Source: Gammaproteobacteria bacterium (GTDB lineage Bacteria > Pseudomonadota > Gammaproteobacteria > Steroidobacterales > BM003). Taken from it: a DNA stretch of 8,114 nt. A program made the translations under genes and the position numbers. The stretch is taken from NCBI GenBank assembly GCA_026193125.1, contig JAPHSC010000311.1:1-8114 (forward strand), written 5' to 3'. Shown here piece by piece: positions 1 to 5,823 of the stretch; positions within the stretch are counted from its first letter, which is position 1; each line of letters begins with the position of its first letter. A model generated the notes under the pieces. That model did not search any database and had not been told where the DNA came from. It worked only from the letters and a program-made list of their open reading frames with translations.

Positions 1-465
1 GTGCTCGATGTACTGATGTACCTGTTCGAGACATATATGGATGATGGCTCCGCAAATGAGTCCGACAGGATCGAGTTGCGGGGAGAGTTGGAGCGCGCCG
101 GGTTTGGTAACCGGGAGATTGATCGTGCCCTGGATTGGCTGGATGGACTGAGTGATGGACCGGGTATCTCGCGCCTCAGACCCCCGAACGCTCGCGCGAT
201 TCGTGTCTTTAATGAGGTGGAGCAGGCACGGCTGGACAGTCAGAGTCAGGGCTACATCGTGTACCTGGAACAAATTGGCATCCTGTCGCCGGAACAACGT
301 GAACTGCTCATCGATCGCTTGATGGCACTGGGCAACGACGATGTGGATATTGAACAGATCAAGTGGGTGGTACTGATGGTGCTATTCAGTCAGCCCGGGC
401 AGGAAACCGCCTATGCCCGCATGGAGGACCTGGTTTTCGACGAAAATCCGGGTTTGCTACATTAA
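1..465 (+). CDS. smg: Smg family protein (DUF494)
   Basis: A 154-residue acidic soluble protein of the Smg/DUF494 family, whose biochemical role is not established. Recognition rests on both ends. The N-terminus MLDVLMYLFETYMDD matches the family's typical M(F/L)DVLMYLFE start, and the C-terminus carries KWVVLMVLFSQPG followed by a MEDLVFDENPGLLH-like ending. Length agrees with the roughly 155 residues usual for the family. The start codon is GTG at the first base of the window, so the ribosome binding site cannot be seen, but the N-terminal match indicates that the gene is complete. No signal peptide or membrane segment is visible. In gammaproteobacteria smg commonly lies between smf/dprA and a topA-related gene followed by tsaC, and the same order is seen here to the right. 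The family call is firm; the function is unknown. Confidence 0.93.
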   Translation: MLDVLMYLFETYMDDGSANESDRIELRGELERAGFGNREIDRALDWLDGLSDGPGISRLRPPNARAIRVFNEVEQARLDSQSQGYIVYLEQIGILSPEQRELLIDRLMALGNDDVDIEQIKWVVLMVLFSQPGQETAYARMEDLVFDENPGLLH

Positions 466-483
466 TTCAGAGTCGCCAATTCA

Positions 484-540
484 ATGTCCGCTGAAGTATT
501 GAAACAGCGGCAGGACAACTACGGAAACCCGAAATACTGA
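484..540 (+). CDS. possible 18-codon leader ORF coupled to topA
   Basis: In the 74-base gap between smg and topA a short ATG frame encodes MSAEVLKQRQDNYGNPKY. Its TGA stop (538-540) shares one base with the topA ATG (540-542), the TGATG arrangement typical of translational coupling. The topA start itself has no convincing Shine-Dalgarno sequence: the nearest purine-rich stretch, ACGGAA near 521-526, is about 13 bases away. Ribosomes terminating on this ORF could therefore supply topA initiation. Against it, the ORF's own upstream region (CAGAG near 468-472) is only a weak binding site, and an ORF this short can occur by chance. The peptide matches no family known to me. The call is an inference from layout, not from homology. 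Confidence 0.3.
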   Translation: MSAEVLKQRQDNYGNPKY

Positions 541-3032
541 TGGCCAAGAATCTCGTCATAGTGGAATCGCCTGCAAAGGCGAAAACTATCAAGAAATACC
601 TGGGCAAGGACTTCCAGGTGATGGCCTCCTATGGCCACGTGCGAGACCTGGTGCCGAAAGAAGGTGCGGTGGACCCTGAGCAGGGCTTCGCCATGAAGTA
701 CGCCCTGATTGAAAAAAATGTGAAGCATGTCAATGCGATACAAAAGGCCCTGAAGCAGGCCGAGGCGCTATATCTTGCCACTGACCCGGATCGCGAGGGC
801 GAGGCCATTTCCTGGCATCTGCTTGAGCATCTGCGGGAACAGGGCGCACTCGAGGGAAAAACCGTATACAGGGTCGAGTTCTACCAGATCACCCAGAACG
901 CTGTGCGCGAGGCAATAGAGCACCCCCGGGAGCTGTCTATCGACCTGATCAATGCCCAGCAGGCCCGGCGGGCACTGGACTACCTGGTGGGTTTCAATCT
1001 CTCGCCACTACTGTGGCGCAAATTCTTCCCCGGGCTGTCAGCCGGGCGTGTGCAAAGTCCGGCGCTGCGTCTGATCGTCGAGAGAGAAGAGGAAATTCGC
1101 CGTTTCAATCGGCGGGAATTCTGGTCAGTGGAAGCCGCGGCAGACAAAAACGCACAGGAGTTTGTCGCCCGCCTGGCGGAATACCGCGGTACCAGGGTCG
1201 AGCAATTCAGTTTCGAGAACGAGGCCGCCGCGCGGGAAGTTGAACAAACCCTTCGTGCGGCCGCCAACGGCACGCTGGTTGTCTCGGAAATCAAGAAAAC
1301 CCAGCGCCGGCGCAATCCGTCGCCGCCGTTCACAACCTCCACCATGCAGCAGGACGCCAGCCGCAAGCTGGGTTTCGGCGCCCAGCGCACCATGATGCTG
1401 GCACAAAGGCTCTATGAGGGCGTGGATTTCGGCGAGGGGCCTGTGGGTTTGATTACCTATATGCGTACCGACTCGGTCAACCTCGCCGGGGAGGCGATCG
1501 AGGAAATTCGCCAGGTAATCTCGCGTCTTTACGGTCCGGATCGAGTACCAGAGGCACCCCGGCTGTTCAAAACCAAGTCCAAGAATGCCCAGGAAGCCCA
1601 TGAAGCCATTCGGCCTGCTCAGGCGTCTATCACGCCAGACCGGCTCAGAGGCAAGATTGATCCTGATCAATTCCGCTTATACGAATTAATCTGGCGTCGT
1701 GCCGTCGCCTGCCAAATGATTCCGGCGGTATACGATACCGTCTCGGTCGACATGCTGGCCGGGCCCGACGGACCGACCCGCCACCGGTTTCGGGCCAACG
1801 GCTCGGTCATGGTAGAGAAGGGCTTCATGGCCGTGTACCAGGAAAGCAAGGGCGCGCAGAGTGCGCAAGGCGGCGAGGAAGACGAGGGTAACGGGCAGGA
1901 CCGAATCCTGCCAGCCATGCAGGAAGGCGACAAGATCAATCTGCGGCGCGTCGTCACCGAACAGCACTTCACCGAACCACCACCACGATATTCCGAGGCC
2001 AGCCTCGTGAAGTCGCTGGAGGAGCACGGCATCGGACGACCGTCGACCTATGCCAGCATTATCCAGACCCTGAAAGGCAAAGGCTATGCGGACCTGGACG
2101 GCAGGCGCTTTTTCCCGACTGATCGCGGCGTCGGCGTAAACCGATTCCTGACGGCATACTTCACTCCTTACGTGAACTACGATTTCACTGCCGGGCTGGA
2201 AGACGAGCTGGACGCCGTGTCCCGGGGTGAACAGGAATGGCTGCCCTTGTTGGATCGTTTCTGGCACACCTTTGATGAATTGCTGCAACAAACCGCCGAG
2301 GTAGATCGCGACAAGGCCAATCCTGCCCGAGTGTTAGGCAGCGATCCGGTTTCCGGCAAACCAGTCACCGCAAGACTGGGGCGTTATGGGGCATTTGTGC
2401 AGATTGGTTCCCGTGATGATGAGGACAAGCCGAAATTCGCCGGGCTGAGGCCAGGCCAGAAAATTGACGACATCACCCTGGAACAGGCGCTTGTACTGTT
2501 TGACCTGCCCCGCGACCTGGGCGAAACCCCCGAGGGGGAGCCCATGTCCACCAACATCGGCCGCTTTGGTCCCTACATACGTTATGGCAGCAACTTTGCC
2601 AGCTTGAAAACAGACGATCCCTACACCATCAGCCCGGAGCGTGCGCTGGAGGTGGTCGAAGAGAAGAAGAAATCGGATGCAGAGCGCCTGATCCTGAGTT
2701 TTGACGACCATGGCATTCAAGTCCTGAAAGGTCGCTGGGGTCCGTTCGTTACCGATGAAAGCAAGAAAAAAGGTCGTATACCCAAGGACCTGGACGCCAG
2801 CAAGCTGACCCTGGAACAATGCCAGGCGTTTCTCGCCGCAGCGCCCGAACCCAAGGGTAAGGGCGGGCGCAAAAAGGTGGCAAAGAAGGCGGCTGCGAAA
2901 AAAACCGTGGTCAAGAAAAAGGCCACCGGCAAGAAGACGAAGAAAAAAACAGCGGGCAAGAAGAAAGCTGGCGCCAAGAAGGCCCCGGCCAAAAAGAAAG
3001 CCTCCGGTAGCACCGGGGTTACCGGCGCCTGA
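540..3032 (+). CDS. topA: DNA topoisomerase I (type IA), zinc-less with lysine-rich tail
   Basis: An 830-residue type IA topoisomerase that relaxes negative supercoils through a transient 5'-phosphotyrosine link. The Toprim domain begins at residue 3 with NLVIVESPAKAKTI (acidic Glu9) and holds the metal-binding DPDREGEA motif (Asp82, Asp84, Glu86). The active-site motif GLITYMRTDS gives catalytic Tyr307. SAGRVQSPALRLIVERE lies at 167-183 and HEAIRP at 354-359. The core ends near residue 590. Three Toprim C-terminal repeats follow, marked by GRYGAFV (614), GRFGPYI (674) and GRWGPFV (731). Residues 772-820 form a tail with 24 lysines in 49 positions, expected to bind DNA non-specifically. Only two cysteines occur in the whole protein (391 and 761), so the zinc ribbons of the E. 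coli enzyme are absent. The start is fixed by the canonical N-terminus, although no good Shine-Dalgarno is present. The gene lies downstream of smg and upstream of tsaC. Confidence 0.97.
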   Translation: MAKNLVIVESPAKAKTIKKYLGKDFQVMASYGHVRDLVPKEGAVDPEQGFAMKYALIEKNVKHVNAIQKALKQAEALYLATDPDREGEAISWHLLEHLREQGALEGKTVYRVEFYQITQNAVREAIEHPRELSIDLINAQQARRALDYLVGFNLSPLLWRKFFPGLSAGRVQSPALRLIVEREEEIRRFNRREFWSVEAAADKNAQEFVARLAEYRGTRVEQFSFENEAAAREVEQTLRAAANGTLVVSEIKKTQRRRNPSPPFTTSTMQQDASRKLGFGAQRTMMLAQRLYEGVDFGEGPVGLITYMRTDSVNLAGEAIEEIRQVISRLYGPDRVPEAPRLFKTKSKNAQEAHEAIRPAQASITPDRLRGKIDPDQFRLYELIWRRAVACQMIPAVYDTVSVDMLAGPDGPTRHRFRANGSVMVEKGFMAVYQESKGAQSAQGGEEDEGNGQDRILPAMQEGDKINLRRVVTEQHFTEPPPRYSEASLVKSLEEHGIGRPSTYASIIQTLKGKGYADLDGRRFFPTDRGVGVNRFLTAYFTPYVNYDFTAGLEDELDAVSRGEQEWLPLLDRFWHTFDELLQQTAEVDRDKANPARVLGSDPVSGKPVTARLGRYGAFVQIGSRDDEDKPKFAGLRPGQKIDDITLEQALVLFDLPRDLGETPEGEPMSTNIGRFGPYIRYGSNFASLKTDDPYTISPERALEVVEEKKKSDAERLILSFDDHGIQVLKGRWGPFVTDESKKKGRIPKDLDASKLTLEQCQAFLAAAPEPKGKGGRKKVAKKAAAKKTVVKKKATGKKTKKKTAGKKKAGAKKAPAKKKASGSTGVTGA

Positions 3033-3048
3033 CGTGCCGAGGGGCACG
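3033..3048 (+). other. GC-rich hairpin between topA and tsaC
   Basis: Immediately after the topA stop, CGTGCC and GGCACG can pair around a GAGG loop, giving a perfect 6-bp stem. No T-tract follows, so this is not a standard intrinsic terminator. It may be an mRNA processing or 3'-stability element between topA and tsaC, or chance in GC-rich DNA. An overlapping weaker inverted repeat, CCGGTA (3004-3009) with TACCGG (3020-3025), lies at the end of topA. Confidence 0.35.
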
Positions 3049-3061
3049 CGGGCTGTCGGCT

Positions 3062-3067
3062 AGGTGG
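3062..3067 (+). promoter_or_regulatory. Shine-Dalgarno AGGTGG that fixes the tsaC start
   Basis: AGGTGG lies five bases upstream of ATG 3073. A GTG at 3064 would be an in-frame alternative start, but it falls inside this purine stretch and has no binding site of its own. The ATG start also gives a protein of 190 residues, the same length as E. coli TsaC. Confidence 0.6.
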
Positions 3068-3072
3068 CTGGC

Positions 3073-3645
3073 ATGAACTATCGATTACGACAAGCTGCAA
3101 ACGTCCTGTGGCAGGGCGGTGTAATCGCCTACGCGACGGAAGGCGTCTGGGGCCTGGGCTGCCTGCCCCTTGAACGGGACGCAATACACCGAATACTGGC
3201 CATCAAACGGCGCGCCGTGGACAAGGGCCTGATCCTGATTGCTGCCAGTTTCGATCAACTCGAGCCCTATTTGGCGCCGCTGCCGGCGGCAAACCGCAAG
3301 GCAATGCTGGCTACCTGGCCGGGCCCGGTTACCTGGGTGGCTCCGGCTGCCCGCTGGGTGCCAATGGACATCACAGGCGGCAGGTCGACGGTGGCCTTGC
3401 GTGTATCCGCACATGCCGGTGTGCAGGCATTGTGCCGGGCTGCGGATAGCCCACTGATCTCCACCAGCGCGAATCGCAGCGGCCGCTCTCCGGCCCGCAG
3501 CCTGCTGGAGACGCGACTGCGATTTGGCATGGAAGTGGACGCCATCGTGCCTGGAAAAGTCGGTGACCAGACTGGACCCACCGAAATACGTGACGCATTA
3601 AGCGGCAAAATTCTGCGGGCCGCAGCAAGAGGAAACAGCGCATGA
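3073..3645 (+). CDS. tsaC: threonylcarbamoyl-AMP synthase (YrdC/Sua5 domain)
   Basis: A 190-residue single-domain YrdC protein of TsaC length. The longer Sua5 form has an extra C-terminal domain that is absent here. It makes threonylcarbamoyl-AMP from threonine, bicarbonate and ATP, the first step of the t6A37 modification of tRNAs that read ANN codons, in the cytoplasm. Visible family motifs are VIAYATEGVWGLGC (17-30), the basic KRRAVDKGLILIA segment (45-57), WPGPVTWV (82-89), VALRVSAH (107-114), STSANRSG (130-137) and a C-terminal EIRDALSGKILR. The usual YPTE tetrapeptide reads YATE here (Ala21), a small departure beside the substrate pocket. The gene follows topA by 40 bases and its stop overlaps the hemF start as ATGA, implying co-transcription and coupled translation. 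Ribosome binding site AGGTGG at 3062-3067 supports ATG 3073 over GTG 3064. Confidence 0.93.
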   Translation: MNYRLRQAANVLWQGGVIAYATEGVWGLGCLPLERDAIHRILAIKRRAVDKGLILIAASFDQLEPYLAPLPAANRKAMLATWPGPVTWVAPAARWVPMDITGGRSTVALRVSAHAGVQALCRAADSPLISTSANRSGRSPARSLLETRLRFGMEVDAIVPGKVGDQTGPTEIRDALSGKILRAAARGNSA

Positions 3646-4571
3646 GCAGCCAGACCATCCAGGTAGAGCAGATCAAGCACTTTCTCAAGGAACTGCAAAA
3701 CCGGATTACCGACAAGCTGGAAGCGCTGGAGAGCGACGCCCGCTTTCAGCGCGAGACTTGGGAGCGCTCCGAAGGTGGTGGCGGCGAGAGCCGGGTACTG
3801 TCAGAGGGCGCCGTGTTCGAGCAGGCCGGCGTGGGCTTTTCACATGTCATGGGCACTTCACTGCCGCCGACGGCCACCCAGCGAAGACCCGAATTAGCCG
3901 GCCGGCGTTGGGAAGCCATGGGTGTCTCACTGGTCATTCACCCCAGGAATCCCATGGTGCCGACCAGTCATGCCAACGTGCGATTTTTTGTTGCGCACAA
4001 GGACGGAGAGGATCCGGTGTGGTGGTTTGGCGGTGGCTTTGACCTGACGCCTTACTACGCGTTTCACGAGGACGTGCTGCACTGGCATCGCTCGGCGAAA
4101 AACGCCTGCGATCCATTTGGTGAGGATGTCTACCCGCGCTTTAAACAATGGTGCGACGAGTATTTTTACCTGAAGCACAGAAATGAACCGCGCGGTGTGG
4201 GTGGACTGTTTTTCGATGATCTCAACCAATGGGATTTTGACACCTGCTTCGCGTTTATCCGCAGCGTGGCCGAGCACTACCTGCCGGGCTACTTACCCAT
4301 CGTCGAGCGCCGCAAGGACCTTCCCTATACCGAGCAACAGCGCCAGTTTCAGCTCTATCGGCGCGGGCGCTACGTGGAGTTCAACCTGATTTACGACCGC
4401 GGCACAATTTTTGGCCTACAGTCGGGTGGACGAACCGAGTCGATCTTGATGTCCATGCCACCTCTGGTGCGGTGGCAATACAACTGGCAACCGGAACCGG
4501 GTACGCCCGAGGCGGCCTTGTACGAAGACTACCTGCGTCCCAGGGACTGGCTGGGCGAAAAGCCAGGCTAG
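3642..4571 (+). CDS. hemF: oxygen-dependent coproporphyrinogen III oxidase
   Basis: A 309-residue cytoplasmic enzyme that uses O2 to decarboxylate two propionates of coproporphyrinogen III, forming protoporphyrinogen IX in haem biosynthesis. Recognisable blocks are the glycine-rich ERSEGGGGESRVL (41-53), SLVIHPRNPMVPTSHANVRFF (96-116), WWFGGGFDLTPYY (127-139), EPRGVGGLFFDDLN (182-195) and the C-terminal RYVEFNLIYDRGTIFGLQ with GRTESILMSMPP. The four histidines reported as functionally important in E. coli HemF (96, 106, 145, 175) correspond at a constant offset of four to His100, His110, His149 and His179, so the enzyme should be active. Length is close to the E. coli protein. The start overlaps the tsaC stop (ATGA) and has AAGAGGA at 3627-3633, eight bases upstream. 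Pseudomonas also carries hemF in the tsaC-aroE neighbourhood. Here aroE is not the next gene; a convergent gene follows after 8 bases. Confidence 0.97.
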   Translation: MSSQTIQVEQIKHFLKELQNRITDKLEALESDARFQRETWERSEGGGGESRVLSEGAVFEQAGVGFSHVMGTSLPPTATQRRPELAGRRWEAMGVSLVIHPRNPMVPTSHANVRFFVAHKDGEDPVWWFGGGFDLTPYYAFHEDVLHWHRSAKNACDPFGEDVYPRFKQWCDEYFYLKHRNEPRGVGGLFFDDLNQWDFDTCFAFIRSVAEHYLPGYLPIVERRKDLPYTEQQRQFQLYRRGRYVEFNLIYDRGTIFGLQSGGRTESILMSMPPLVRWQYNWQPEPGTPEAALYEDYLRPRDWLGEKPG

Positions 4572-4579
4572 GGGGTCAG

Positions 4580-4975
4580 TCAAAAAAGGATCAGGACCAG
4601 GTTACCCAGCGCCAGGCACAGCAGAATGACCCAGGTGAAGAGGGTGCCATAGTAACGCCCCGGACTGGCGCCGCGTTTGCCTGCCAGTCCCCAGGCATGC
4701 ATCACCCTGGCGATAAATACACCGGCACCTGCAACGTGCAGCAACCAGGGTGTCAGGTGGTTTAGCTCGGCTAACAGCAACAGCAGCAAAATGGTGGGCA
4801 CGTACTCGACAAAATTTGCCTGCACTCGAATGGCCTGCTCCAGCTCCGGCTTGTCTCCACTGCCAAGACTGACGGCCAGGGTCCGGCGCAGATGCACCAC
4901 CCGGTATGACAGTGCCAGCAGCAACAATGCGCAAAGCGAAGCATAGAGAGTAGTGACGGGAACCAGGTTAATCAT
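4580..4975 (-). CDS. MAPEG family membrane protein
   Basis: A 131-residue integral membrane protein with about four hydrophobic helices (roughly 5-24, 60-73, 76-92 and 110-131). It resembles the bacterial MAPEG family (membrane-associated proteins in eicosanoid and glutathione metabolism), including E. coli YecN, which has the same length. The family's conserved stretch is visible as AIRVQANFVEYVP (48-60), where the Arg, Asn and Glu are typical glutathione-site residues, followed by ARVMHAWG (89-96). Some relatives are glutathione transferases or peroxidases; activity and substrate here are unknown. The start is well supported by GAGGAG (complement of 4984-4989) eight bases upstream. It lies 71 bases downstream of tag on the same strand and may share its transcript. 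Its stop is 8 bases from the convergent hemF stop, with no terminator visible between them, so the two transcripts probably overlap. Confidence 0.85.
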   Translation of the reverse strand: MINLVPVTTLYASLCALLLLALSYRVVHLRRTLAVSLGSGDKPELEQAIRVQANFVEYVPTILLLLLLAELNHLTPWLLHVAGAGVFIARVMHAWGLAGKRGASPGRYYGTLFTWVILLCLALGNLVLILF

Positions 4976-5046
4976 GCCGGAAACTCCTCGAAAATCTGCC
5001 TGAAAACCAAACAGGTGAAGACTATCATGTCAGTGCGTCCGATTGC

Positions 5047-5640
5047 TTAGGCCATTGCTGCGCACTGGCTATGGCGGAAGCAGTCAAGCTGGTGATCATT
5101 CACCATTCCGGTGGCCTGCATGTGCGCATACATGATGGTGCTGCCCACAAACTTGAATCCTCTTTTCCGCATATCCCTGGACAAGGCATCGGATTCAGGC
5201 GAGGTGGCTGGCATATCCTGGTGCGGCAGCCAGCGATTTTGGATTGGCGAACCACCCACGAAACCCCAGATATACTCATTGAAAGTGCCGAATTCCTCCT
5301 GCACCTGCAAAAATGCCTGTGCGTTGGTCACTGCCGAATACACTTTCAGCCGATTGCGAATGATCCCGGTGTCCTGCAGCATTCCCTCCAGCTTGCGCTG
5401 ATCAAAGCGGGCAACCTGCTCCGGGTCGAAGTCACAGAACAGTCGCCGGTAACCCTCCCGGCGATTAAGAATGGTGGCCCAGCTTAAGCCCGCCTGGGCG
5501 CCTTCGAGGATAAGGAACTCGAACTGCTTGCGCTCATCCCGAACCGGCACTCCCCACTCCAAATCATGGTAACTGTAATAAAGCTGGTTGCCCCCCTGCA
5601 CCCATTGGCAACGGCTCTTTCCATCGTCGGCAACATCCAT
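5047..5640 (-). CDS. tag: DNA-3-methyladenine glycosylase I
   Basis: A 197-residue base-excision repair enzyme that removes 3-methyladenine from alkylated DNA. The N-terminus has CQWV then YYSYHDLEWGVPVRDE, and the core has FEFLILEGAQAGLSWATIL (40-58), with the conserved glutamate at 46. The structural zinc site of the family (Cys4, His17, His175, Cys179 in E. coli) is preserved as Cys11, His25, His183 and Cys187 in the MVNDHQLDC segment. GFKFVGSTIMYAHMQATGM is the typical pre-zinc helix region. Length is slightly above the E. coli enzyme because of a few extra residues at both ends. GGGGA (complement of 5647-5651) lies six bases before the ATG. The gene is divergent from the PepF-like peptidase and upstream of the MAPEG gene. 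No adaptive-response gene (ada, alkB) is adjacent, so expression is probably constitutive, as is usual for tag. Confidence 0.95.
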   Translation of the reverse strand: MDVADDGKSRCQWVQGGNQLYYSYHDLEWGVPVRDERKQFEFLILEGAQAGLSWATILNRREGYRRLFCDFDPEQVARFDQRKLEGMLQDTGIIRNRLKVYSAVTNAQAFLQVQEEFGTFNEYIWGFVGGSPIQNRWLPHQDMPATSPESDALSRDMRKRGFKFVGSTIMYAHMQATGMVNDHQLDCFRHSQCAAMA

Positions 5641-5823
5641 AATCAGTCCCCGTCACTGGTGGATAACAGCTTGAATATACCGCCGTCCTTCCCGGTTTGC
5701 AGGGGATCAAACGTCCTCGACCACGGAACCAAGCCTTCGCGGCGAGGTCAATGACTGGTAATAGGTGTGCGTATACGAAACACTACGCAGACAAATCTTC
5801 GCTTAAAAACAAGGGAGCCTTTC
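5641..5823. promoter_or_regulatory. divergent intergenic region, tag / M3 peptidase
   Basis: This 183-base non-coding stretch must hold promoters in both directions. On the plus strand a TATACG hexamer (5772-5777) could be a -10 box, with a poor -35 (AATGAC, 5750-5755) 16 bases upstream. The -10 lies within the 8-bp palindrome CGTATACG (5770-5777). On the minus strand TATATT (complement of 5674-5679) is the best -10 candidate for tag, without a convincing -35. All assignments are by eye. No riboswitch, tRNA or longer inverted repeat was recognised. Confidence 0.35.
5811..5817 (+). promoter_or_regulatory. Shine-Dalgarno AAGGGAG that fixes the peptidase start
   Basis: AAGGGAG ends six bases before ATG 5824. 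The in-frame GTG at 5767 has no comparable site and would place 19 polar residues ahead of an obvious signal peptide. ATG 5824 is therefore preferred. Confidence 0.75.

Noticed and set aside
2898..2949. Two A7 runs (2898-2904 and 2943-2949) in topA as possible programmed frameshift sites
   Set aside because: Neither matches the classic X XXY YYZ slippery heptamer in the topA frame, and they are what lysine-rich coding produces. No downstream stimulatory structure was seen.
2334..3047. Long minus-strand frame of 237 codons opposite the end of topA, and similar frames at 1125-1670 and 1686-2291
   Set aside because: They lie wholly antisense to a firmly identified topA and resemble no family. 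The phenylalanine- and leucine-rich parts are the complement of the lysine codons. Such frames are expected opposite GC-rich genes.
3064..3072. GTG 3064 as the tsaC start
   Set aside because: It sits inside the AGGTGG binding site that serves ATG 3073, and the family length fits the ATG start.
4547..4566. Inverted repeat CTGGCT...AGCCAG at the end of hemF as a terminator
   Set aside because: A 6-bp stem with an 8-base loop inside the coding end and no T-tract on either strand does not make a credible intrinsic terminator.
5071..5487. Plus-strand frame of 138 codons
   Set aside because: It is antisense to tag, whose motifs and zinc ligands are intact; the plus frame has no recognisable protein.
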